Assembly (NCBI GenBank): GCA_021432635.1
Contig: MU270016.1
Span: forward strand, 1,197,905-1,261,904
Origin: Thozetella sp. PMI_491
Taxonomy: Eukaryota > Ascomycota > Sordariomycetes > Chaetosphaeriales > Chaetosphaeriaceae
Length of the DNA: 64,000 bases
Direction of reading: 5' to 3'
Shown: positions 20,946-31,326 of the stretch, one piece after another
How the letters are laid out: each line of letters starts with the position of its first letter
How positions within the stretch are numbered: the stretch's first letter is position 1
Position numbers and translations under genes: made by a program
Notes under the pieces: model-generated
Told to the model about the DNA's origin: nothing
Databases searched by the model: none
Seen by the model: the letters and a program-made list of their open reading frames with translations, nothing else

Positions 20946-22829
20946 TCAGTCCCGCGCCAAATCGAGCTTTGCTATCATCGATTCCAACTCTAGAACAACC
21001 GTCTCGTGTATAGCCTCTTGAAGCCTGGGCGTCTTGAGGTCTTTTCCATACCCAAAGTCGCAGTCGAGAACCTTTTGCGTCAACTCCTGATATGCACGGC
21101 CCAAGTAGCTGGACTGCGACGCGAGGCGGCGAATTCCCTCGATATCGTTGGGATCGACGCGCTCCCATCTCCCGATAGCTAGGAGGGCGGCACCTAGACT
21201 GTACAGCGTGATGTTGCGCACGCCGTACTTATACTGCGCGTCTTCTCTCAGGCGCGTCAGGTTAACAGGCGACTCAACGTCCATCAAGGTTCCTGCTTGT
21301 TCGGGCCGACCGTGGACCAACTCTACGTCAAAGTGGAGCGTTTGCAGTGACTTTGTGAGATCATCGCCCTGCTGGAAGAAAGCGAGGTCCCTGACACTCC
21401 ATAGTTCGTTCATCCACGGTGTTGAGTTGAACTTCAGCACTGCAGAGACTAAGCTGTGAGCCAGTCGTAGCTGCCCAACGATAGTCAGTTCCCTGTGTAC
21501 AGGTTGCGCCAGTACATCGTCTACGAGGACTACCTCGCCTGGGCGCAGGTTGGTGCAGTATGGTCCGTCGGAGCAGGGAAAGAAGCAATGCCGAAACGCC
21601 TCTTGTGAGCAAGAATCGAGGTGTCCTAGCCCCTCTGCTGTACATGTCAAATTTGGGCTCAGGGAGCGTTTTGACAATTCGGGACAGAAATGCCCGCCGA
21701 GTGATAAGCTTTCTGTGGGAGTAGACATTGAGTCTGGGGCAGTGTTGCGAGCGCCATTCCTTGGAACCTCCTCGCTACTCTCTATAGAGTGACCATCAAA
21801 GTCCGAAAATCTAACTTTTTGGCGTTTGCGCCGGCCGTTACCAAGGTCAGGCAATGTATTCGAACTCGAAGCCAGCAGGCTCGTCTCCGACCAGGTGATC
21901 GAATCTAGCGTCCTCGAGTGTACCTGCAATCTTAGAAGATTTGTCTGGAGCAGAGATCTCTGGAGAAATTGTTCGTTATAGCATAAAATAGCAACTTCCA
22001 TCTGCACGTCTTTCTCGGCTTTGGCGTCTAGAAAAAGCCTGACAGAATGTCGAAGCTGAGGGGCTTGTGTGTTGGACCAAGCTGTCGTGAGGGCCTCGTG
22101 GAGAGCCTTTGACGCTCGTCGTATGGCGGAATACGCTCCAAATTCGGCCGGCAACTGGCCCCTACTTACACATGTCTTCCTTTCCGCGAAACATGGTTGC
22201 CGCTGAAGCTCGCTGACCTGCTCTCGAAGCCGCCTGAGGCCATCATTCGATTTCTCGAGTCTGGCAATCTGGGACTCGAACGATTCCTTCTCGAAAGTAA
22301 TCTTGACTCGTTTTCTTAACTTCCGGACTGCAAATTTTAGGGATTCCATTCGGAGACGCCCGTCCTTGTTCGAAGAATTAGCTTCACGCACCTCTATGCC
22401 CGGGGTAGTGGCTGTTTAGGGCGGCGGTCTCACCTTTTCCTGTTCTTCTTCCAGGGGCGTGAAGCATTGGAAAGCGTTCTGTAGCTTCGCCATAGCCTCA
22501 CAGATTTCTCCAACAATATTCTTTAGCGATTCTGTGTTCCTTTCAAGTCGAGTTTCTAGGTCCCTCTCGAGGCTGCAACCCCGCCATTGAGCATGCTCAG
22601 GATCCCTCATCATGTCCTTGACAACGACCTGGTCTTGCAGAACTAGTCGCAAAACCAATTCAATTTCGTTAAGAAAGTAGTCGCGCTGACCTCCGAATAG
22701 TTTCCGTATTCTTTCGACTTCGGCCGAGTACTGGCAGAAGATCTTAAATTTGGAGCGGACGATTTTGTAGACGTCCAACGCACTTTTGACGAGGGGTAAT
22801 ACCCCTAACGTTAAGGAAACCGGATCCAT
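20946..22829 (-). CDS. DUF7580-type fungal protein
   Basis: Exons 22829-22434 and 22391-20946 join in phase 0 across a 42-nt intron to give 613 residues. The N-terminus MDPVSLTLGVLPLVKSALD is the usual start of DUF7580 and related HeLo-like fungal proteins: a short hydrophobic helix, then a helical bundle (about 20-130). A charged coiled-coil stretch follows (about 145-215), then a Ser-rich linker with a basic patch (RRKRQK). The C-terminal part has LRLAHSLVSAVLKFNSTPWM and NITLYSLGAALLAIGRWE, which match the kinase-like tail seen in this family; no canonical kinase catalytic residues are visible. Such proteins are linked by context to fungal non-self recognition, but no biochemical role is established. 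A GTAAGT inside exon 2 (near 22168) is not needed for the frame. Confidence 0.75.
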
Positions 22830-23267
22830 TTCTTGGCGAAAGAGTGACTGGTGCCGTTCTCCTATTCACGGAAGGATGCATCTATAAACCTCGTACTGCT
22901 TCTGGGTTCTTGTTAAAGCTTATGGTTTTTCACACGGCTTCCGCCTAGGCTGGCCGGTCGGGCTGACTATCGAGGCGGAGCACTTCGGGACGCCTGAGGC
23001 TGAGTTCTGAGGAGAAAATATTTCCACTCAGAGGACTCCTAATTGGCTGAAGTCCTGCAGGCTGCGCTGCTGCTCAATGACTGGCGAGGTTCCGCGTGCT
23101 GCCCCTCACTTGGCTCTGTGGGTGGGGGGGATCGGGTTGCCAAGTTATTCTTGTGATTATTTTGCATTCTGTTTGCTTGTGACCATCATGCTATCGTTTT
23201 CGTAACGGAGCTGCACCGACTTTCAAGGTTAACGCGTGCTTCTTTTGCTGCTGTCTACGCCGCTGTA
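22830..23267. promoter_or_regulatory. Divergent promoter, DUF7580 gene and C2H2/Myb/PHD gene
   Basis: These 438 nt separate the start codons of two divergent genes, so the promoters must share the space unless one transcript starts elsewhere. No clear palindrome or TATA box was identified. Confidence 0.45.
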
Positions 23268-25896
23268 ATGTCGGCGCTTATTCGATCCCAGGATGTGTAC
23301 GATCCCGTCGCGAACATTCAAAAATGGCGATCGCACCAGTTAGACCTTGTTTATCGCCCGGACGAGGCGGTATATCACCACGAAGTCGCCCACCTCTGCG
23401 AAAGCCTATTAAGTCTGTTCAAAGAAGTCATGCGTGCGCTGCTTGAACGGAACCACATCCCGAAGGACGCCCAAATCAGCCTCGAGCGTAGCCGCAGCGC
23501 GCTGGTCCTGTGGTCTGATGGCTGTGGGATCGCCCAAGGCCATCTGAACGAGGTATTTGGCAAGTCGCGGAAGCTTCGGTATAAGGTGCTCAAAACCTTG
23601 TCGCATCTAGCGACCATTATCGTCGAGCGTGCGTTACCCAGCCATAGGCACCCATCGAACTACCGACTGACAGCGTAGGCGCGGTCTTTAGGACTCATTC
23701 CTTCAGTAGACATCTGGTCGGAGAAGCTCCTTGACCAATGTTTGCGCATGAGGGCCACGATTGAAGAAGCTGATATTATGGTAACTGAGGAAGCAGAACG
23801 GCTGAGCGATGTGTCCTCTAGTGACGCGTCTTCTGCTTTATCAGATGACAACATCAATGAAATTGCTGAGGATCTCAAGACCGACACGCTCTTTCTCTCA
23901 GGCCTGGATCCTCTCTTGAAACATCCTATATTTGACCTCGATTCCGATAGCCGAGTAGAAGATTACCTGGTCGGCGCTTGGGCGCCGGACAAGTTATATA
24001 CTGACAAAATTGAGAATCGGTTTCCTTTAGCTCATGCCTCCCTCGCCTCCCAGCTTGGCAAGACAAATTATCAACGCTATTTACGATGTCAAGCGGGCAG
24101 AGACAAATATGAAAGAGAACAGGGGTCGATGAGAACGGCAAATGAAGGTACAATTGTCTCCGCATCCAAATTTCATGACTCTGGCATCGGCACTTCCCTG
24201 GGTTCAACAAATCCATACGCGGAGACCATAATGAGCTATAGCCACGAAGGTGGTTCTATCCGTATCCCACCGCTTTCAGACGAGGCCAAGAAGGGCCTGC
24301 CGTTCCCATGCACCGCATGCGGTCGCATGATTTCCGTCACTAGCAACTCACTTTGGAAGTAAGAAGTTCGAACTCTAAATAAATTGGAGACAGAGGAGAC
24401 TGATAAGTTCTAGACGCCATATCTACCTTGACCTCCAGCCGTACACGTGTCTTGACATCTTGTGCCCATATAGCAACGCTACATTTGAAACCCGCGAGAA
24501 GTGGGTATCTCACCTGGGGTTGGACCACGAAATGGACCCCCAGTGGAGATCCACTAGCTGCCCCTTATGCAAAGAGGAAACCGGCGACGGGAAGGTGGCG
24601 ATCACACGTCATCTATCTAAGCATCTCGAGGAGATTTCCCTCTCAGCTTTACCGATCGGTGACGACTCTAACACAGGCTCTGAATATACCTCGGAAGACA
24701 GTGGCTCGTCTGGAATCTCTGCGCTCCCGGTTCCGTCAGGCACGTGGGGGGTGCAACATGACACCCTCCTGCTGGCTGCTCGTGACTCCGGCCAGAGCTG
24801 GAGTGAGATTCAGGCCGAGTACTTCCCCGGCATAACAAGCAACGCGTGCCGAAAGCGTCACGAGCGGCTGATGGAGCGTAAAGGCACCAATGACGGGGGC
24901 ATGCGTGAGCTTGAGCCGGCGATCATGGACAAAGCCGCCGCCGAGAGGCAGAGGGAGCTCGAATTGAAGATCAGGAAAGACGCGGAGGATGCTTTCGAGA
25001 GGCGTATGAAAGAGATGTGGAAAGTGGAAGAAGAATGTAGGAAGGAGGTGTTGAAGGCGAAAGCCGAGGCAGAACGCGCTACCCGCGAGAGGATAGAGGT
25101 AGAGCTTAAGGCCGAGAAGGAGAGGCGACGGCTGCACGAGCAAGCTATGGAACAAGCTGAGCGCGACAGTCGTGATAAGATCGAGGCTGAGATGAGGGCT
25201 ATGGAGGAACGGACGAAGAAGGAGGCTGAGGCGGCTGTCCTCGCCGTGGCTGCTGCCAAAGCCAAAATCGAGGCCGCTATCAAAGCCGCGCAAGAGGCGA
25301 AGGAGGAAGCGGATCTCGAATGGTGTAAGGAGCTCGAGAAGGAAGAAAAGCTGAAGGCTGAGATTGCCGCCCGAGAAAAGCTCAGGAAAGAGGCCATGGA
25401 GGCTGTGGCTGCCAAGGCTCTCGCGATGAAGAGGAAACAAAGGAGAGCAAACAAGGGAGATTATCGCGAGCAAGAAGGCAATGCGAAGGAGGGAGACGAT
25501 GAAGATGACGAGCCACGCTACTGCTATTGCGACTGCGTCAGCTACGGTGAAATGGTGCCGTGCGAAGCCGAAGATTGCCCTCGAGAATGGTTCCATCTAG
25601 GTTGTATTGGGTTGCCAAAGGCTCCAGCATCGGGCTTTATATGGTACTGCAGGGATTGCGAAACGCGCCTCGTCTCGGTATCTGGCAAGAAGGGAATTGG
25701 GCGGGCCGAAGGGACGGGTGGCGAGAGCAGCGATGGTGGTATTGTAGTCACGATCATCGCGAGACGCCTTTCAACGGGGGAGGTGGCGTTGCTCGAAGAG
25801 GACGCCGACAAGGTCGAGCCGCGCGGTCGTAGTGTGGGGATCGAGACAGACGAGAAGGGTAGGATGTCAATTAGTGTCTCGAAGCACTTGCGGTAA
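23268..25896 (+). CDS. C2H2 zinc finger / Myb-like / coiled coil / ING-type PHD protein
   Basis: Exons 23268-23628, 23692-24358 and 24414-25896 give 836 residues in frame. Order: helical N-terminus (1-130); acidic Ser-rich linker; C2H2-like zinc fingers about 325-440 (FPCTACGRM, KRHIYLDLQPYTC, CPLCKEE with ITRHLSKHL); a Myb/SANT-like helix set about 447-498 (SWSEIQAEYFPGITSNACRK); a long Lys/Glu/Ala-rich coiled coil about 510-700; and a PHD finger about 712-757 (YCYCDC, MVPCEAEDCPREWFHLGC, WYCRDC), of the C4HC3 ING type that binds the histone H3 tail. Probably a nuclear chromatin or DNA-binding protein. Intron 1 uses donor GTGCGT and branch CTGAC and removes an in-frame TAG; intron 2 joins the Lys-Arg-His of the finger. 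The combination is unusual. Confidence 0.82.
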
Positions 25897-26555
25897 AGGT
25901 GCAGCACTATTCTCTCTGCCATCTGGGGACAACGGGACTGACTGTGCATTGTATGCAGGGACTGTGATAACGGCTCGGCCTTGCCGCCAGCTAGAGAAGC
26001 TTTAGGTTTTCGAAATGCATGTGCACCAAAGAGAAGCGATATTAGTAGTGAACATAACCCTCTGGCCCAAGAAAAAAGATAGAGCCAGGATCACGACGGA
26101 TAGACTGGTGGTCGCTTTTAACAGTGCTTGATCGTCCATATACTCTTGGAATGGTTTATGCAAATCACGTGCATAAAGACCAGGACCAATTCGCGGGGGA
26201 CGTCACAGCCACCAATCAAAGTCGCCCAACTCGGAAGCGAGATTCCGTGGCACAGCTGCGTGAGCACAGCTGTGCTCTCGTAGTCGGCGAGGCAGCCACC
26301 GACAACACGTTACTTGGAGCGTCGAGTGTTGGACACCACCTGAGGCACGGCTTTCTCTCTCACTTGTGTCTGATGGAGCGAGAGGCGATCATTGTCAGGC
26401 TCACGCTATCATCGCCTTCTCGGATTACTATCCCGTCTCACGCTTCTGCGGACTTGGCTGGCAAATTGCCCCCCCCCGCCCAGGCCCGCATCCCGCCAAC
26501 CCCTTACTAGGCCGACATCAGTTCTCCACCCTGCCGAGCCATCCAAGCACTCCCA
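25897..26555. other. Intergenic, promoter of the C2H2 gene
   Basis: This is a 659-nt spacer between two plus-strand genes. It contains CGAGATTCCG at 26239-26248, which matches one arm of the palindrome at 31098-31133. Nothing codable was recognised. Confidence 0.45.
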
Positions 26556-28445
26556 ATGTGCTACCATGTTGTAGAGCTGTATGCGGCGTGTCGATGCCTG
26601 TATTACCAGCATCCGATTGATCGATGCGCGTCCTACGGGTGCCACCCCGTCCAGCGTCGGACCATTCTCGTCGGCTACTCCTGCGCGGAGCATTCGAAGC
26701 AGCCAATTCTCGAGGCCGGTCTGCCTAGCAGAGAGTGTGACGATGACTCCTCTGCCGAGGAACCATCACCCCTCGACACGCCTGCTTCGCCCGGGATCCA
26801 GTTCAAGTGGCGCGTGATCCCCGGACCACAGGCGCGAACCCTACACATCGCCGCCACTATAAGATTGCCTCTTCTACCCTTCGACTATCCCTCGTGGGCG
26901 GTTTACCTCCTCTCACTTCCGCCGCAAAACTCTGGGCTCAGCACGTGGCCAAGTTCCTTGAATGTGAACATATCCATCGGCAAAGACAGCTTACTAGACG
27001 TCACTTCTTTCCACACTAGCCAGAGCGAAGATGCAACCGGCGATCCAGAGTTGCTGCCCACGGCACCAATTGACTTCCCCATAGCTCCGAAAAGCTATCC
27101 GACGCCCTTTCTGTCTGCAGCGACCAAGAGCAGCTTCTTTCCTAGTCCTTCCCCGGCAAGCTTGTTCAGCTGCTCGAATGGCTCATCAACCGACTTGTCG
27201 GAACATTCCTCGTGGCCGGAAAACGGCACAGACGAGTCGGACGACCAGTCATCATCCGCACCTTCCGAGAGCTCGGATATTCTTGAAGACGGCCACTATT
27301 TTACTGTGATCAAGACAGAACTCCTTGAGATCGTGCTGGGGCAGTTTCACGCCCACCAACGGGGCTCGCATTCATCTCAAGGATCGGGACGCCCGCCGAG
27401 CAACGGACCATCGACGAGCGGGAGAGGCGATTCTCGTAACCAACCACGTGGCAAAAGAAGTCGGTCGGTTGACGATTCGGATGATTCAGCACAGCCGGAA
27501 GACAGCCAAGTCACCAAGAGGCAGCGGCCGCCGGCGAAGCATGAGCTCCTGTTCGCCTGTACATTCTTCAAAAAAGACCCGGTGAAACATCGAGCATGTG
27601 AGAAAGCAGGCCAGAAGAGAATACGCGACGTGAAGCAGCACCTCCGACGCAAACACTTCTTTCCCTTTTACTGCTCTCGATGCTGGTGTATCTTCGATTC
27701 CGAGCTGCAGCGCGACGATCACACCCGGGCACAGGACTGTCAGCTGCGGCCCGAAGAAGTCCGAGACCAACTCTCGCTCACGCAGGTCATGGCGCTTCAG
27801 AGGAAAGTCAACCACAAACTCACTCCGACCATGCAGTGGTTCAGCGTCTGGGATATCTGCTTCCCCGGCGTGCCGTACCCGAACACTCCATACATCGACC
27901 CGGAGCTCTCGGAACAGTTGTCATCGTTCCACGCCTTCTACACGGAGCATGGACCGGACATCATCATTGGGGCGCTGAATCAGAGGAACATGCTACACTG
28001 GGACCTTCCCAACGAGGAGCGGGACTTGGCTGCATTTAGACGGTCGATTCTCCACGAAGCTCTCAACCGCATATACGAAGACTGGCTGGAAAGCCGGCAC
28101 TCTGCAGTGCCGACAACCGCTCCATCCACTGTCGATTCCACCAGTGGCTCAGACACTAGATTGGGAGAATCCCAAGACGGCTCGCCTGTGGAGGAGCCTG
28201 GAAGCATCGCCCCTTCATTCTCTGATGCAGAGAGAAGCTTTGCGGCCGATTTGGACTTCTCCGAGTGGAGTCGTTCTGCCCAGCATCTGGAGATGGGGGT
28301 GGACCAATACCAGCTTGAAAGCCAGAATTTAACCCTGGCCAACATGCAGCCCTTTCCAGACTATCCAGATGACCAATTCTATCACAACGACATTACGTTC
28401 GATTTCGAAAGATTTCCGGGAGACGCCCTAGATGGGTTGGAATGA
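26556..28445 (+). CDS. Fungal C2H2-type zinc finger protein
   Basis: A single exon of 629 codons. The N-terminus MCYHVVELYAACRCLYYQHP with following Cys/His (DRCASYGCHP, YSCAEHS) matches the conserved start of a widespread fungal family. The middle is Ser-rich and disordered, with a basic segment (RGKRSRS) that may act as a nuclear signal. At about residues 328-395 come the zinc-binding motifs: LFACTFFKKDP, HRACEKAG with HLRRKHF, and YCSRCWCIF with DDHTRAQDC. The block WFSVWDICFPGVPYPNTPYID (only part quoted: WDICFPG) follows, as in relatives. The C-terminus is acidic. Probably a nuclear DNA-binding protein; targets are unknown. The start ATG is the first in this frame. Confidence 0.82.
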   Translation: MCYHVVELYAACRCLYYQHPIDRCASYGCHPVQRRTILVGYSCAEHSKQPILEAGLPSRECDDDSSAEEPSPLDTPASPGIQFKWRVIPGPQARTLHIAATIRLPLLPFDYPSWAVYLLSLPPQNSGLSTWPSSLNVNISIGKDSLLDVTSFHTSQSEDATGDPELLPTAPIDFPIAPKSYPTPFLSAATKSSFFPSPSPASLFSCSNGSSTDLSEHSSWPENGTDESDDQSSSAPSESSDILEDGHYFTVIKTELLEIVLGQFHAHQRGSHSSQGSGRPPSNGPSTSGRGDSRNQPRGKRSRSVDDSDDSAQPEDSQVTKRQRPPAKHELLFACTFFKKDPVKHRACEKAGQKRIRDVKQHLRRKHFFPFYCSRCWCIFDSELQRDDHTRAQDCQLRPEEVRDQLSLTQVMALQRKVNHKLTPTMQWFSVWDICFPGVPYPNTPYIDPELSEQLSSFHAFYTEHGPDIIIGALNQRNMLHWDLPNEERDLAAFRRSILHEALNRIYEDWLESRHSAVPTTAPSTVDSTSGSDTRLGESQDGSPVEEPGSIAPSFSDAERSFAADLDFSEWSRSAQHLEMGVDQYQLESQNLTLANMQPFPDYPDDQFYHNDITFDFERFPGDALDGLE

Positions 28446-28644
28446 TTCGGCGCGATTTGACTTATCAGCCATGGGAAGGTCTTTGCTAACTGGGTTTGAG
28501 CATACGGGGGCGTTTACATTCTTCCCTAGTCATTATACGAGCTATTTATGATCAGGAATTAGTATATGGCAATGCAAGTATTCTCAATCATGGGGGCAAT
28601 ACAGATAGGGCCCATCACCAATTACGCGCAAATTAAGCGGCTAA

Positions 28645-30873
28645 TTAGCTCTCGCTCTCTCCTGCCGTGAAGTTGACGTAGTGATCAAAGTCTACGCTCT
28701 CCCAGAGTCCTGTATCTTCGCCAAACGCATCTTCGTCTAATACTTCCTGGACCAGTCCTTGGCGTGTCTCAGGCATGCTAGCCGCAAGCAGCGGCTCGAC
28801 GCTGATAAGGCGTATGATGGAGAGCTCGACGCCAGGAGATTCTTCACAACCAACGTTTTCATCGAAAGGTCTCCCAGTGAGGGTCCTCTGGCTATACCAA
28901 GAAAGAGCATGGCGCATGATCTGATGCATCCGCGAGAAATATCCAATGTCTAGTTCCCTTGTGCCTCCAAACGCCGCATCGGCAGCCGATGCTAGCCCGT
29001 CCAAACGCCGCTCCAAGAGGGATAGATAGCGCTCCGTGTCCGCCAGTTCTCGTAGACTCGCAGTATCCAGTTTTATTGTTTGTCGGCCAGCCACCACTAT
29101 CGAGAAGGCCAGCACGGCATATAGTAGTCGCACTTCTTCAAATAGCGTAGCTCGTTGGAGACGTGTATCTGGCTGGGTAACGTATGCTTCGATATAAGAT
29201 TGTGCGGCACGAATCCAGGATATGACAATGTCTTTCCGTACCATCGATGAGCACCAATCACAGCAGGATTGGTTTGACGGCCAAGTCCAAGCGTGGGCTG
29301 GCGTGTATATTCCAATCTCGTACAACAGGGCTTTGAGATGGAGTTGAGCCATACGAATCAGGGCTATTGAAAGAAAGTGAGAGTTAACCTTGTAATAATT
29401 GAGAAACCAACATATACTTGGAATGACTCACTATTTTCCTGTATCTGATGCGGTAGAGATATCATGACCCGGTCAAGCTCATGCTCCATTGAACGGACCG
29501 TAGCCAGAATTCTGACGGTATCAATATCTTGAACCATGCGCCTTTTGCCATCGTGTTGGTCGATAAAATCTGAGACCTCCTCAGCCAGTTTCGTTACTCG
29601 GATCATGGCGTGGATTAGGGCGTCGCCTGAACTATCGGATAGGTCGACGAGAACAAGCGCCAGATTCCCAATGTTTTGGGTGTATCTTAAATGTGATGGT
29701 TTTCGCAGAGACTGGCAGATCCTTATCCATATCTGTTAGCGTACTATAATATGTAGGAGCTGTAATATACTGTCTTACACCGTAGACACGTAATATGTCC
29801 CAAGATAGAGACGAATCTTCTCAATGGTGTCTGATATGCCCGGTGACATTTCACAAGGCGTGGCGGGATCGAGCGCAAGACTGGATCCAACAAAAAACGC
29901 ATGCTGGTCAATCTTCAGATCAACAGCCATGGAGACAGCAATCTGCGAAAGCTGATATAGCTGCTGACGTCGGACGTCAAAGTAGTTGTGGTTCCTGATA
30001 TGGTCGTCAGCGCCAGCACTAGCCTTATGCGATTCCGGTAGAGGAAATACCAGGCTAGGTACACCAGAATACTCGATAGTATATCCCGACTCTTTTCGCC
30101 GTTGACTAATAAGCGCTCCGCAAGGCTCTTGCGAAATTCTACTGCGAGGCGCTCTTGAAGCGACCCTTGGGCACAGGCAGTTTTTATAGCAAGCGCTGAC
30201 AGAGGCTTCGTGTGGTATAGCTCCTCAGGGGACAGCAGCGGGTCAATGACTACAAATGGGAAATGCGATGAGAGTGCTTTGAACCTCTCCATGGATAATT
30301 TGAGGAGACCGGAATCTGTATCGATTAGGGAGGTGTGCCTACCCAGTGAGGAATGAAGTCTCGGTACGGGCTCAGTCCGTGCCGGATGTTCCTGGGGCGA
30401 GGTGGAGGGATGGACAGCGGATAGAAATTCGAGCAGTGAATCTATCTTCTTCTCGACGGCCGTTGTCTTGCTCCTGTGCACCATGAGCTATGTTCTCTGC
30501 GTCGATCCTTGAATAGACTTGCCTTGGTGTGAGTTTTGTTTGTCGAGTGTATGCTTCCTCGAAGACACAGTCTATGCCGCTGTCTAGACATCTACGATAC
30601 CGATTAAGCCTTAGTGTCATACAAGGATACTGTGACAAGGACACACCTTTTACAAGAATGGATGCTTGCTTGTTCACTGATGGTGGCAGTGCCTTTAGGA
30701 GCGGGGATACAGCGGAGCTTCAGCGCCCGACAAGACTCGCAGGACCGCCTTAGCTTTCCTGTTCTAGGCCTTCCGTTGTATGCAGGGGTCTGAGAAAGCC
30801 TTCTAGGCCCAAGTGAGTTCTCAGTTCGTCTAGCGAGGCCATTGGCACCATTCGCTCCATGCGTGTTCTGCAT
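28645..30873 (-). CDS. Zn2Cys6 transcription factor 1 with fungal-specific TF domain
   Basis: Six exons (30873-30647, 30591-30519, 30487-30051, 29994-29781, 29732-29432, 29363-28645) give 656 residues in frame. The zinc cluster is C45-x2-C48-x6-C55-x18-C74-x2-C77-x6-C84; the 18-residue third loop is longer than usual, and intron 1 falls next to C77. A linker (VEKKIDSLLEFL) and the helical regulatory domain follow (HNYFDVRRQQLYQLSQIA, KPSHLRYTQNIGNLALVLVD, then TLIRMAQLHLKALLYEIG). Introns 1 and 3-5 (56, 56, 48, 68 nt) have good signals. Intron 2 (30488-30518) would be 31 nt, below the usual fungal minimum; without it the frame shifts. It could also be an indel or another splice. The gene is divergent from the SDR gene and may control it. 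Confidence 0.83.
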
Positions 30874-31326
30874 AGCGTCTTCTGTGAATTGACAGTCGAT
30901 ACAACGGGATATGAACTTCGGGAGATAGGCCGGAGGTATGCTTTCTCAATAATCCGTTTATCGCGGGCAGTAAAGGGCCGCTGGTACTCGCCTGGATCCG
31001 TTAATGTTCATGGAGTTGCATGAGAGACGAATATTTCCATGTCTCCCTGTCAGCAACGGTTTACTTCGACCAATGAGGGCGGGGCTGGGGTAAGACCCGG
31101 AATCTCGGAGCTAAGTGGTGCGCCGAGATTCCGATACGCTTGCTGATAACATCCGTGATCTTTGATGCTTGGCCCAGCCGTCTATGTCCTATTGTATTTC
31201 TTCCAGCGGCTTACGGGCCACCGCAATCATGTCGGCATTCCGAGCCGGACATTTAAGTCATGGCGTCCAGCCTGGACTCAAAAGTCTGCAGGCCAAACCA
31301 CACCGCGAGACCACCAACAGTTCTAA
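30874..31326. promoter_or_regulatory. Divergent promoter, Zn2Cys6 factor 1 and SDR
   Basis: These 453 nt lie between the two start codons. They hold the 11-bp inverted repeat listed separately and further single CGG/CCG triplets. The arrangement suits shared control of regulator and enzyme. Confidence 0.55.
31098..31133. promoter_or_regulatory. Perfect 11-bp inverted repeat with CGG-N5-CGG arms (operator-like)
   Basis: CGGAATCTCGG at 31098-31108 and its exact reverse complement CCGAGATTCCG at 31123-31133 are separated by 14 nt. Each arm is itself a CGG-N5-CGG direct repeat. Zn2Cys6 dimers are known to bind paired CGG triplets in direct, inverted or everted order. The site lies about 225 nt 5' of the factor's start and about 195 nt 5' of the SDR start. 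That the neighbouring factor binds here is inference. Confidence 0.6.

Noticed and set aside
22160-22172. GTAAGT inside exon 2 of the DUF7580 gene
   Set aside because: The frame is open through it and no acceptor improves the protein, so no intron is needed.
24736-25596. 286-codon minus-strand frame opposite the coiled coil
   Set aside because: Leu/Phe-rich antisense of a Lys/Glu-rich coiled coil, explained by codon composition.
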